A stretch of DNA of 41,750 bases from Tenacibaculum agarivorans (GTDB taxonomy: Bacteria > Bacteroidota > Bacteroidia > Flavobacteriales > Flavobacteriaceae). The stretch covers positions 1 to 41,750 of the forward strand of contig NZ_MSMP01000041.1 in NCBI RefSeq assembly GCF_001936575.1, in the 5' to 3' direction. The first letter of the stretch is position 1, and every line of letters begins with the position of its first letter. A program made the position numbers and the translations under genes. Below the pieces are notes generated by a model that worked only from the letters and a program-made list of their open reading frames with translations, did not search any database and was not told the origin of the DNA. Below, in pieces: positions 25,623 through 34,710 of this stretch.

Positions 25623-27440
25623 ATGAGTAAATTAATAAATAAAATAGTTATTGCATTTGTAGCTACCATGTTTATGTTGGCTGCTTGTGAGAATGAAGAG
25701 AATTTAAATATTACTTCTCCTGAGCCTGTCTTTACATTAGACACCCCTGGTATTTCAAATGTATTTTTAAATTTTGCTTTACCAGATAATCCAGCGTTTA
25801 CGATTACCTGGAAAGATGAACTTACCAAAGACAACAATACCTATAATATTGAAATGTCTAAGGATGAAACCTTTGATTCTCCTGTAGAATTAGGGCAAAC
25901 TGAAGGTACAAGTTTTTCAATGTCTGTTACTGAATTTAATGCAGTATTGAAAAATGCTGGTTTTTCTTCTTTTGAAGAATTACCTGTACATTTTAGAGTA
26001 AAAAATGGGGAAAAAATTAGTAATTCAATATTCTTACTAGTAACTACTTATTCTGTAGAAATTCCTTCTATTACTGCTCCTGATGCTACATTTAGTATCG
26101 TGCTATCAGATTTAGATCCTGAAGCTGTAGCAACCACTATAACTTGGGCAGATCCAGAAATCAATGATAACAGTACTGCTGCTATTACGTATAGATTAGA
26201 ATTAGCAGAAGCAGGTACTAATTTTGCAACTCCTTTAATGGTTGCTGAATCTTCTGAGTTAACTTATGACATTACACATGGAGCGTTTAATAATTTAGCT
26301 TTAACTGCTGGTTTAGTTGCTGAAACAAGTGGTAATCTTGATTTAAGATTAGTGGCTACAACTGCAACAGACTCTGGTGATTTAATAAGAACTTCAGATA
26401 CCGTAACAATCGCTGTTACTCCATATGATGTTACCTTACCTTCTTCTTTATTTGTTGTAGGTGCTGGTGCTTTAGACGCTGGATGGGGATGGGCCTCTCC
26501 TGTTGAATTACCTTTACAAGGAAAAGTATATTCAGGAAATATTAGATTAACACCTAATGGTGGTGGAAACTTCAGATTCTTTACAGTTAGAGATGATTGG
26601 GGTTCTGGACAAAATTATACGTATTATGCTGATAGAGGTTATACTTTTGATCCTAATTTATCTGACGCAATGGACAGTGATAACAATTTCTTATTTACTG
26701 GTACAGAAGGTGAATACTTTATAGAAATTGATACAGAAAATGAAACAATAACTTTAGGACCTCCTGTTGTAGGACCAAACTGTGTTCACGATCAACTTTG
26801 GGTTGTAGGTGCTGGTGCTGTTGATGCTGGATGGGGATGGACTTCACCAATCAGAATCAGATGTACTGGTAATGGTTTATACCAAGGTAATATCAATCTT
26901 ACTAATGACGCTTTCAGATTCTTTACTGTTAGGGACGACTGGAATTCTGGACAAAACTATCCTTTCTTCGGTAATGATGGTTATACCATTAATTCTGATT
27001 TAGTGAATGCTAGTGACGGAGATAGTAATTTCTCTTTTACGGGTACACCTGGTGAATACTTTTTAACGGTTGATACTGTTAACAAAGAAATTAAATTAGA
27101 ACCTAAAAATACTACTTGTGAGTTTGTAGACTTATGGATAGTTGGTGCTGGTGTTCCTGATGCTGGTTGGGGTTGGGGATCTCCAATTCAATTTTCTTGT
27201 GTTGATGTAGGATTATATAAAGCAAATGTTAATTTTGCTAATGATGCTTTTAGATTCTTCACTGTAAGAGATGATTGGAATTCTGGTAGAAATTTCCCTT
27301 ATTATCAAACTGAAGGCTATACTGTTGATACTAATTTTGAAGATGCAATGGACGGCGATAATAACTTTAGGTTTGTTGGTACACCTGGTACTTATACCAT
27401 TTATATGGATACAATAGCAAAAACAATTACTTTAAAGTAA
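25623..27440 (+). CDS. susF: SusF/SusE-like lipoprotein with three tandem starch-binding modules
   Basis: The 605-residue surface lipoprotein has a signal ending at Cys22 (MLAAC). Two Ig-like SusE-type domains (about 30-270: FTITWKDELTKDNNTYNIEM, then VATTITWADPEINDNS) are followed by three tandem modules starting near residues 276, 392 and 502. Each module contains VVGAGxxDAGWGW-type and FRFFTVRDDWxSGxN-type segments, whose Trp and Phe/Tyr residues are typical carbohydrate contacts. Known SusF has three binding modules, so the plan fits, but the copies here are unusually alike. It is the last gene before a terminator. Confidence 0.88.
   Translation: MSKLINKIVIAFVATMFMLAACENEENLNITSPEPVFTLDTPGISNVFLNFALPDNPAFTITWKDELTKDNNTYNIEMSKDETFDSPVELGQTEGTSFSMSVTEFNAVLKNAGFSSFEELPVHFRVKNGEKISNSIFLLVTTYSVEIPSITAPDATFSIVLSDLDPEAVATTITWADPEINDNSTAAITYRLELAEAGTNFATPLMVAESSELTYDITHGAFNNLALTAGLVAETSGNLDLRLVATTATDSGDLIRTSDTVTIAVTPYDVTLPSSLFVVGAGALDAGWGWASPVELPLQGKVYSGNIRLTPNGGGNFRFFTVRDDWGSGQNYTYYADRGYTFDPNLSDAMDSDNNFLFTGTEGEYFIEIDTENETITLGPPVVGPNCVHDQLWVVGAGAVDAGWGWTSPIRIRCTGNGLYQGNINLTNDAFRFFTVRDDWNSGQNYPFFGNDGYTINSDLVNASDGDSNFSFTGTPGEYFLTVDTVNKEIKLEPKNTTCEFVDLWIVGAGVPDAGWGWGSPIQFSCVDVGLYKANVNFANDAFRFFTVRDDWNSGRNFPYYQTEGYTVDTNFEDAMDGDNNFRFVGTPGTYTIYMDTIAKTITLK
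26452..27437 (+). repeat. three tandem coding repeats (~330-350 bp) in the SusF-like gene
   Basis: Module starts lie near 26452, 26799 and 27131. The stretches encoding GAGxxDAGWGW and FRFFTVRDDW are recognisable at DNA level in all three copies, and modules 2 and 3 are closest. This indicates duplication or continuing gene conversion inside the gene. Confidence 0.8.
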
Positions 27441-27471
27441 ATTTAACCATAAATATACCTAAATTCAAAAG

Positions 27472-27512
27472 CTATTCTATCTCTATAAATTAGTGGATAG
27501 AATAGTTTTTTT
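27472..27512 (+). terminator. terminator of the susCDEF operon
   Basis: CTATTCTATC (27472-27481) pairs perfectly with GATAGAATAG (27496-27505), and seven T follow. It separates the susCDEF genes from the secreted amylase gene that starts at 27525, so that gene relies on read-through or a promoter overlapping this site. Confidence 0.85.
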
Positions 27513-27524
27513 AATTAACTAAAT

Positions 27525-30293
27525 ATGAAAAAATTTACAACAATATTATTCTTATTATTAGGGGGTATCATAACTTTTGCACAGCAGCAAAATGTTACGT
27601 TTTCAGTTACACCTAGTTCTTTTGATGAAAATGAACAAATTACAATTACTGTGAGTAATGTAGATCCTTCGGCTTGGGGAGTTACTGATATTTATTTGTG
27701 GGCTTGGTCTTTTGATACTAACAATGCAAATATTCAAAATTCACCAACTAATGGTACTTGGGGTAACTCTAATGAAGCTCAAAAATTTACCAACAATGGA
27801 GATGGTACCTATTCATTTAGCTTCACTCCTACTACGCTGTATGCCAGAACAGGTATTGGTAGAATAGGAATGCTAGTGAAAGCTAAAGATGGTAATGGTG
27901 ATAAAAAATCTCAAGATCAATTATTTGATGTAGGTAAGTTTCAACTCACGTTAAATTCACCAAGTGCCAATTCTATAATTGATGCTGGTGATAATGTAAT
28001 GATTACTGCCACCGCTAGTTTAAGTGCTAACTTTAATTTAAAGGCTAATGGTACTTCAATAGATACACAAAATAATAGCACAAATTATTCTTTAACTAGA
28101 TCTGTAAATGAAACTACAAATTTTGAATTAGAAGCCACTAATGGCGGAGAAACTAAATCAGTTACTTTTCAAGTTATCGTTAAACCCACAGTTGTTGAAG
28201 AAGTTTTACCTGCTGGATTAAAAGATGGATTAACAGTAAACGCTACAGATCCAACAAAAGCTACTCTAGTGCTATATGCTCCAGGAAAAGAATTTGTTCA
28301 TGTTATCGGAGATTTTAATAGCTGGACTTTAGATAATGTTTATGCCATGAAAAAAGATTCTAGTAAAGATCGCTTTTGGATTGAACTTACTGGGTTAACA
28401 GCACAAACTAATCATATGTATCAATTTTTAATTGATGGAACTTTACGAGTTGCTGACCCCTACTCTGCCATTGTACTTACTGAAAGTAATGATCAATTTA
28501 TTAATAGCGTAACCTATCCTGATTTACCTGCTTATCCAACAGGGCAAACCAATCATGCTGTTACATTACTACGCACCGGTGATACACCTTATGTTTGGGA
28601 AGTTGACAACTTTAGTAAACCAGCTAAAACTGATTTAGTAATTTACGAAGTTTTATTACGCGATTTTGATGCTTTACATAGCTTTGATACTTTAAAAGCT
28701 CGATTAGATTATATTCAAACTTTAGGCATAAATGCAATTGAATTGATGCCTGTAAGTGAGTTTGATGGAAATGAATCATGGGGATACAACCCTTCATTTC
28801 ATATGGCTTTAGATAAATATTATGGAACTCAAAATGCATTTAAACAATTAATAGACGAATGCCATAAAAGAGGAATTGCTGTAATTTTAGATATCGTTTA
28901 TAACCATGCTACAGGTCAGAATCCATATTATAGAATGTGGAATACTGTAAATGGTGATTATGGTGGACAAGCTAGCGTTGATAGTCCATTTTTTAATCAA
29001 ACTGCTCGTCATTCTTTTAATGTATTTAATGATTTTAATCATAGTCAACAAGCTACTAAAGATTATGTAAAGCGTACTATTCAATTCTGGATGACAGAAT
29101 ATAAAATTGATGGCTTTAGATGGGATTTAACTAAAGGTTTTACTCAAAATTGTAGTGGTTCTGATGATTCTTGTACTAATGCTATGCAAGCTGATAGAGT
29201 TGCAGTATTAAAAGAATATGCCGATTATCAATGGGATATAGATCCAAATTTCTATGTTATTTTTGAGCACCTAGGAACCAATCAAGAAGAAAGTGAATGG
29301 GTAAATTATCGATTGTCAGAAGGAAAAGGTATCATGATGTGGAGTAACTTAAATCATGCTTATAACGAAACTACTTTAGGTTTTCACTCAAGCTCTGATT
29401 TTTCATGGATCGATTATAAAAATAGGGGTTGGACAACTCCAGCTAATATTGCCTATATGGAAAGTCATGATGAACAACGTCTTATGTATAAAAATTTACA
29501 ATTCGGAAACAGTAATACTTCATATAATGTAAAAGATTTATCAACTGCATTAAATAGAACAGCAAGTGCAGGAGCTTTTTATTTTACAGTACCTGGACCA
29601 AAAATGATTTGGCAGTTTGGTGAACTAGGGTATGATGTAGATATAGATTTTAACGGAAGAACAGGTAATAAACCTATTCGTTGGGAATATCTTAATGTTG
29701 CTGATCGTAAAGCTATTTATGATTTATGGGCAAAACTAATTGCGCTAAAAAAACAAGAAGATATTTTTAGAACTTCTAATTTTACATTAGATGTAAATAA
29801 TAGTAACGGATTAAAGAAAATTCAATTGACTAATGACAATACTTCTGACGATTTACGTTATGTAACTATTCTTGGTAATTTTGGAATTACGACACAAAAC
29901 ATAACTCCATCTTTCCAACAAGTAGGTACTTGGTATGATTTGTTAGATCCAACAAATACAATTGATGTTACAAGTGTAAATGCTTCTATCACATTAGCTC
30001 CTGGAGAATTTAAAATTTATGGAAGATCTGCAGTAACATTATCTACAGAAGATGTATTGAATGAAGAAACTACCATGGTAGTGTATCTGAATCCTTCGGA
30101 AGACTACTTCAAAATTAATACGCAAGTAGAAGATATTATAGTATATGACATTACAGGTAAAGAAGCCTTAAATTTCAAAGGAAAATATGAAGAAAATCAT
30201 ACGTTCCGTCTAGGCAGTTTATCTCAAGGTCTGTATTTTATAAAAGGCAAAACAAACGATAACTTGTTTTCTTACAAATTGTTTGTAAGGTAA
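27525..30293 (+). CDS. GH13 amylase/pullulanase-type enzyme secreted by the type IX system
   Basis: The 922-residue protein has a signal peptide (1-19, ITFAQ). An N-terminal starch-binding-type domain covers about 22-140 and an Ig-like segment about 141-220. A CBM48-type domain (about 225-340, FVHVIGDFNSWTLDN) precedes the GH13 barrel: region I DIVYNHATG near 456, region II GFRWDLTKGF with nucleophile Asp534, region III FEHLG with Glu581, and region IV ESHDEQR with Asp649. The end (VYLNPSEDYFKIN, IIVYDITGKEAL, GLYFIKGKTNDNLFSYKLFV) is a type A T9SS sorting domain. CBM48 suggests debranching or mixed activity. It acts at the surface or outside the cell, feeding SusCD. Confidence 0.92.
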   Translation: MKKFTTILFLLLGGIITFAQQQNVTFSVTPSSFDENEQITITVSNVDPSAWGVTDIYLWAWSFDTNNANIQNSPTNGTWGNSNEAQKFTNNGDGTYSFSFTPTTLYARTGIGRIGMLVKAKDGNGDKKSQDQLFDVGKFQLTLNSPSANSIIDAGDNVMITATASLSANFNLKANGTSIDTQNNSTNYSLTRSVNETTNFELEATNGGETKSVTFQVIVKPTVVEEVLPAGLKDGLTVNATDPTKATLVLYAPGKEFVHVIGDFNSWTLDNVYAMKKDSSKDRFWIELTGLTAQTNHMYQFLIDGTLRVADPYSAIVLTESNDQFINSVTYPDLPAYPTGQTNHAVTLLRTGDTPYVWEVDNFSKPAKTDLVIYEVLLRDFDALHSFDTLKARLDYIQTLGINAIELMPVSEFDGNESWGYNPSFHMALDKYYGTQNAFKQLIDECHKRGIAVILDIVYNHATGQNPYYRMWNTVNGDYGGQASVDSPFFNQTARHSFNVFNDFNHSQQATKDYVKRTIQFWMTEYKIDGFRWDLTKGFTQNCSGSDDSCTNAMQADRVAVLKEYADYQWDIDPNFYVIFEHLGTNQEESEWVNYRLSEGKGIMMWSNLNHAYNETTLGFHSSSDFSWIDYKNRGWTTPANIAYMESHDEQRLMYKNLQFGNSNTSYNVKDLSTALNRTASAGAFYFTVPGPKMIWQFGELGYDVDIDFNGRTGNKPIRWEYLNVADRKAIYDLWAKLIALKKQEDIFRTSNFTLDVNNSNGLKKIQLTNDNTSDDLRYVTILGNFGITTQNITPSFQQVGTWYDLLDPTNTIDVTSVNASITLAPGEFKIYGRSAVTLSTEDVLNEETTMVVYLNPSEDYFKINTQVEDIIVYDITGKEALNFKGKYEENHTFRLGSLSQGLYFIKGKTNDNLFSYKLFVR

Positions 30294-30305
30294 ATCCTTA
30301 CGTTA

Positions 30306-30335
30306 AAGGTCGTTCAAATTGAACGGCCTTTTTTA
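30306..30335 (+). terminator. terminator after the secreted amylase gene
   Basis: AAGGTCGTTCAA and TTGAACGGCCTT form a stem with one G-T pair, followed by TTTTTT-rich sequence. The remaining gap to 30601 is AT-rich, and I see no gene or clear promoter in it. Confidence 0.85.
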
Positions 30336-30601
30336 TTATACTCTCCCTTTAAAGATTCTTTACTATATATTCACTTTTTGATTATAAATTCTTAACTTTT
30401 TTTATTTTGGTATGTAATGAATTAGTTCATTTTAATTCTATTAAATATTCACCCTAAAAATAAAACACACATTATCAGTTGTTTGAAAGTTTCACAATTC
30501 AATATTCATATCCTTATCTTTGGTTAGAAGACAACATTCAGCATCCATCAACCATTTTCTAAAAAATCTGAATTCTTGTATTTATTTCCAAATTAATCGT
30601 C

Positions 30602-32794
30602 ATGAAAGAATTAAAACTCCTATATCTGTTGATTTTTATTTTTATCATTCATAATGCCTTTTCTCAAAGAAATACACAACCATGTGATTCAATTACAAAA
30701 AGAGCAAAATCTATTCTAAATATTGAAGAAGCTATAAAATACAGTAAAAATCAATTACCTTTTGTAGATAATAACTGTAAATTAATATTATATGATTTTA
30801 TAGGAGCTAAATATTACGAAAGTAGAAAACTTGATTCTTCTTTAGTATATTATGATAAAGCAATCGCCATAAGAGAATCTACAAATAATATTAAAAAAAT
30901 TGCTAATATTTATTCATTAAGAGGTTTTTTACTTACTATAAAAAATCAAAAAGAAGAAGCTAAAAATTCATTAGACAAGGCGAAGAAAATACTCGACAAC
31001 TATCCAGATAGTGATAATTGGCAATCTTATTATTCCGGAAGAGCTAAACTTGCTGATAAAAATAAAGAGTATGAAAAAGCTATTTTATTCATGGATTCAA
31101 CAATTGTACTCTACGAAAGGCTAAAATTAGAGTCATCTCTTTCTACTACATATCATAACAAAGGGGTCTATTATTTAAGATTATCAAATTATGAAAAAGC
31201 TATTGAGTCTTTAATGCAAGCTTTAAAAATAAAGGAAGATAATAAAATGAATCCTAGTACAATTGCAAATACATTATACCTCATCGGGATTTGTAATATG
31301 CGTTTGAAACAACCTGAAAAAGCAAACCCCTTCTTTGAAAAAGCTATACAAAAGTCTAAACTAACCAACAGCAAGTATATTAGGTTATTGTGTTATACTG
31401 AAATGGGAATATCAGCTAGATATCTTGATAATAATGACAAGGCTATTCAGTTTTTGGATTCTGCTGAAGTAATTGCTAAAAAAAATAATGATAACGCCCG
31501 ACTCTCTCAAATTTACAAAGAGAAAGGTATGATATACTTAAAAAACGAAAAAGAATTTGCTAAAGCGGAAGAATTTCTAACGAATGCTTACACCATTGGA
31601 AAAACTTCTAGTCAGCACTTAGTTACTGTATCTAGTATTAATGGAATTATTGAATTGTATTTAAAGAAAAAGCAATATGGAAAAGTACAGCGCTATTTGG
31701 AAGATTTAAAAGAAACTATTTCACATAATGATGTTGCGTATTCAAAAGAAGCAATGCATAAATATTATAGTGAATATTATGAACATACAGGAAAGCCTAA
31801 TTTAGCACTACAACATTTAAAAAAGTATCATAAGATCAAGGATTCAATTTCGAATAGTGAGGTAAAAGCTAAAGTTGTTGACTTAGAAAAAAAATATGAA
31901 ACACAAAAAAAAGAGCTCGCTATAGCGAATCTAACAGAAGAAAAAAAACAACAAGAATTCAAGATTCAAAAAGCTGAAACACGTAAAAATTTATACTTAA
32001 TAGCTACTTTATTTTTATTAGTAGCATTATCATTAGGTATATGGGCTTTTATGAAATTACGAAAACAGAGAAAAGAATTAATGACTATGAATCAAGTAAA
32101 AAATCGTTTCTTTTCTATAATTGCTCATGATTTAAGAGGGATGATACTTCCTTTCCAAAGATCTGGTAAAATTTTAAAGCACCATATAGAAAAAGGTAAT
32201 TACGATAAAACTATTGTACTATCTCAAGCTTTGGAAGCAAATTCAGAACGACTTTCAAATACATTAGATAATCTTTTAAATTGGTCTTTGAAACAATTAA
32301 ATGGATACAAAATGAATCCTGTTTTGTTATCAGTTCAAGAAGAACTTAAAGAGATTGTATCTGGCTATGAACAGCAAGCAAAATACAAACAAATAGATAT
32401 TGAAATTGTTGCTGAGGAAGCGATACAAATTGTTTTTGACAAAGGTGCTTTTCACGTAATATTTAGAAACTTAATTGGAAACGCATTGAAATATACTGAA
32501 CAAGGTAAAATTCAAATATCATGTCAAAAAAAAGATGGAAATTTAGTTTGTTCTGTTAGTGATACTGGAGTTGGAATGACTACAGAGCAATTAAACTCTT
32601 TATTCAATATAGAAAATAAATACACGACAAAAGGAACTCAAGGAGAACAAGGTTCTGGTTTAGGTTTAAACCTTGTACATCGTTTTATTGAAATGAATAA
32701 TGGTAATATCAAAGTTTCATCAGAAAAAGCCAATGGAACACAATTTGAACTCAAAATACCCACAGTAATAGAACCCGAATTGGAGCTTAATTAA
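30602..32794 (+). CDS. TPR-domain sensor histidine kinase (HisKA type)
   Basis: The 730-residue membrane kinase has a signal peptide (1-21) and a periplasmic array of about eight TPR repeats (about 40-420, such as YYDKAIAIRES and NYEKAIESLMQALKIK). A coiled coil (KKYETQKKELAIANLTEEKK) and one transmembrane helix (about 466-487) lead to the kinase core. This has the H-box FFSIIAHDLRGMI with His509, the N-box FRNLIGNALKYTEQG, G1 SDTGVGM and G2 GSGLGLNLVHRF. No response regulator lies next to it, so it is an orphan. The signal is unknown. It sits downstream of the starch locus but is isolated by a terminator. Confidence 0.9.
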   Translation: MKELKLLYLLIFIFIIHNAFSQRNTQPCDSITKRAKSILNIEEAIKYSKNQLPFVDNNCKLILYDFIGAKYYESRKLDSSLVYYDKAIAIRESTNNIKKIANIYSLRGFLLTIKNQKEEAKNSLDKAKKILDNYPDSDNWQSYYSGRAKLADKNKEYEKAILFMDSTIVLYERLKLESSLSTTYHNKGVYYLRLSNYEKAIESLMQALKIKEDNKMNPSTIANTLYLIGICNMRLKQPEKANPFFEKAIQKSKLTNSKYIRLLCYTEMGISARYLDNNDKAIQFLDSAEVIAKKNNDNARLSQIYKEKGMIYLKNEKEFAKAEEFLTNAYTIGKTSSQHLVTVSSINGIIELYLKKKQYGKVQRYLEDLKETISHNDVAYSKEAMHKYYSEYYEHTGKPNLALQHLKKYHKIKDSISNSEVKAKVVDLEKKYETQKKELAIANLTEEKKQQEFKIQKAETRKNLYLIATLFLLVALSLGIWAFMKLRKQRKELMTMNQVKNRFFSIIAHDLRGMILPFQRSGKILKHHIEKGNYDKTIVLSQALEANSERLSNTLDNLLNWSLKQLNGYKMNPVLLSVQEELKEIVSGYEQQAKYKQIDIEIVAEEAIQIVFDKGAFHVIFRNLIGNALKYTEQGKIQISCQKKDGNLVCSVSDTGVGMTTEQLNSLFNIENKYTTKGTQGEQGSGLGLNLVHRFIEMNNGNIKVSSEKANGTQFELKIPTVIEPELELN

Positions 32795-32801
32795 AATAAA
32801 A

Positions 32802-32840
32802 AGAAGGATTCTGTACTGTTTTGTACTATTGAATCCTTCT
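32802..32840 (-). terminator. terminator of the SPFH gene between convergent genes
   Basis: AGAAGGATTC and GAATCCTTCT pair perfectly across a 19-base loop. On the minus strand the stem is followed by TTTTTATTTTAA, so it mainly serves the SPFH gene. Confidence 0.75.
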
Positions 32841-32853
32841 GTATCTGAGAACT

Positions 32854-33954
32854 TTATTTATTTACAGCAAAAATTTCTTTAAGCTGTTTTACCATATTAC
32901 CATTTCCAGAAACAGTAATTTCTCCAATTTTATCTGCAATTTTCTCTACATATTCCATTTCTTTTAATTTAAACAACATTTCATTTTCTTCCATCAATTT
33001 TGCTGTATTTAATAAACTTCTGGTAGAAGCAGTCTCTTCTCGTCTTGTAATAATATTTGCTTGTGCTTTCTTTTGAGCTACTAATACCTGATTCATAATT
33101 TCCTTCATATCACCTGGTAAAATAATATCTCTTATTCCACAATATAGAATGATTACACCTAATTTTTCTGCTACTTCTTTAGTAGCTTCCAACACTACCG
33201 CAGAAATGTTTTCTTTATTTTCTAGTAATTCATCTAATGAATATTGACCTACATATTGACGCAAAGCCAACTGCATAGCTACATATAATTGTTTTTCATA
33301 GTCTTTATTAGCTAATAACGCTTTTTCTATATCCGTAACTTTATAATTGGTATAAAAGTTAATTCTAATATTCGCTTTATCTTTAGTTAATAATTCTTGA
33401 CCTGCAATTTCTAGTTGCAATTGACGAGTATCTACTTTTCCTACCTTAACTGAGATATTGTTTTTCCAAAACCTATAGGTTCCGCTTGTTAAAGTTTTAG
33501 TATACACATCATCAATTAGTAATACCGCTTTTTCATAAGAAAATACTTCAAAAACTCTAACATGCTTCGCTAATTCATAATTTGAAAATAAAGAGGTATC
33601 AATAGCTTCAGTTATATCAATTTTACTTGTATCTATTCGTACAAATGTTCTATTTATCAATCCTTTCCAATATACATGTCTTCCTGCTTGTAAAATAGAT
33701 TTGAAATTTTCATTTTCATACAATAGAACTAACTCATGATCTTTTACTTCAATTACCTCCAACATATTAACTAAACTTTCATCTTGCAATAAAATTTCTA
33801 ATGCTACTGTTGAATAAAATTGTTGTCTTAGGTCATATACATCCACACTTTCATAAAATCCTAACCAATGTACTCCTTCAGTAATTATTTTTAGATAGTT
33901 TCCATTTTTAAAAACTAATCCTACTTTTCCTTGTTGAATTCTTACTCTTTTCAT
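32854..33954 (-). CDS. SPFH/Band-7 (slipin-like) protein without transmembrane anchor
   Basis: The 366-residue protein starts MKRVRIQQGKVGLVFKNGNY and has no signal or membrane helix. An extra N-terminal beta-rich segment of about 130 residues precedes the SPFH/Band-7 domain (about 140-290: VRVFEVFSYEKAVLLIDDVY, QELLTKDKANIRINFYTNYK, then the slipin-like ALRQYVGQYSLDELLENKE and LGVIILYCGIRDIILPGDMK). A C-terminal helical tail follows (QVLVAQKKAQANIITRREET). Slipin-like proteins of this soluble type are known from bacterial RNA-repair gene neighbourhoods. Here the gene is the last one before a field of tRNA-like sequences and a tRNA array on the same strand. A role in RNA or membrane stress is inference. 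Confidence 0.85.
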   Translation of the reverse strand: MKRVRIQQGKVGLVFKNGNYLKIITEGVHWLGFYESVDVYDLRQQFYSTVALEILLQDESLVNMLEVIEVKDHELVLLYENENFKSILQAGRHVYWKGLINRTFVRIDTSKIDITEAIDTSLFSNYELAKHVRVFEVFSYEKAVLLIDDVYTKTLTSGTYRFWKNNISVKVGKVDTRQLQLEIAGQELLTKDKANIRINFYTNYKVTDIEKALLANKDYEKQLYVAMQLALRQYVGQYSLDELLENKENISAVVLEATKEVAEKLGVIILYCGIRDIILPGDMKEIMNQVLVAQKKAQANIITRREETASTRSLLNTAKLMEENEMLFKLKEMEYVEKIADKIGEITVSGNGNMVKQLKEIFAVNK

Positions 33955-34205
33955 TTTCTATATGTATTAATTTTTTATTTCGTTATCAACGGATTGAAAC
34001 CACATATTTTCAATCGTATTTTAATTTCTTTTTTAAGTTAAATGAAGCATTATTAATGCTCTTAAACCTACGGACATACTCATTGTAAAACTATCTACAT
34101 ATTGTTTTTATAAATGGATTAACTATCATAATTCATAGTTAACTGACATATAAAAAGTCTATATTTCATGTATTACTAGATGAATACAGCAAGGTATGTT
34201 TATGA

Positions 34206-34235
34206 GTGTTGTTAAAAACAACTCATTAACAACAC
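34206..34235. repeat. inverted repeat upstream of the SPFH gene
   Basis: GTGTTGTTAA and TTAACAACAC are perfect 10-base arms around a 10-base loop. No T-run follows on the minus strand. The surrounding gap 33955-34320 has no supported gene; the hairpin may end or stabilise transcripts coming from the tRNA-like region. Confidence 0.5.
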
Positions 34236-34329
34236 TTCATTTATTTTGAGATCAGTTTTAAAAGATGATCAGCTTTATACAAACCTACAGTGACAGTGTA
34301 GTAACCTGATTATATCAAGTTGAATTAAC

Positions 34330-34405
34330 CCACGTTATAAATGTGGTGCTCTAGCCAATTGAGCTACGAGACTCATTTCATAGTCTCGACAGGATTCGAA
34401 CCTGT
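34330..34405 (-). pseudogene. permuted tRNA-like unit B (3' half precedes 5' half)
   Basis: On the minus strand a T-arm (ACAGG-TTCGAAT-CCTGT, 34405-34389) and a 3' acceptor strand CGAGACT (34388-34382) come first. The 5' acceptor AGTCTCG (34373-34367), a 4-bp D-arm (GCTC/GAGC) and an anticodon arm CCACA-TTTATAA-CGTGG follow. The two acceptor strands pair perfectly over 7 bp across an 8-base spacer. Every tRNA arm is present, but circularly permuted with the break in the variable loop. The putative anticodon is UAU, with one A-C mismatch in the stem. It is either a truly permuted tRNA gene or fused remnants of a tandem repeat. Confidence 0.55.
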
Positions 34406-34412
34406 GCAAAAA

Positions 34413-34482
34413 TCTATCGTTCTAACCAACTGAACTACATAACCATTAGATTATGACGGGATTCGAACCCGTGACCTATAGA
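34413..34482 (-). pseudogene. permuted tRNA-like unit A (3' half precedes 5' half)
   Basis: On the minus strand a 3' half (TCTAT anticodon strand, AGGTC variable loop, ACGGG-TTCGAAT-CCCGT T-arm, CATAATC acceptor, 34482-34449) is followed after TAAT by a 5' half. That half has GGTTATG acceptor, TA, D-arm GTTC/GAAC, and ATAGA anticodon strand (34444-34413). Acceptor strands pair over 7 bp with one G-T, and ATAGA pairs with TCTAT. The break is in the anticodon loop, so no anticodon can be read. The flanks TTTTTGC and GCCAAAAA are also largely complementary. Unit A abuts unit B. Confidence 0.55.
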
Positions 34483-34661
34483 GTGAGATTATTTTTTGGC
34501 AAATAACCGAAACCTTCAAGTCAAGTTGTACATACAAACCTAATACACAAATGCAAAGTTGTATACAATAGTGCTATACAGAAACACCCAACTAGACTCG
34601 CTTGATATTTTCTTGTCATAATGATTTTTTATCAATAACGAAAATCTCGTTTTTAAGACAA

Positions 34662-34710
34662 AGATTGCTTCAGTTCCCCTTCGATAAGCTCAGGATCCGT
34701 TCGCAATGAC
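34662..34710. repeat. interspersed repeat, AGATTGCTTC...CGCAATGAC type
   Basis: The element begins AGATTGCTTCAGTTCCCCTT, contains CTTCGATAAGCTCAGGATC, and ends in TTCGCAATGAC. It is the same family and orientation as 4257-4306. Confidence 0.65.
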
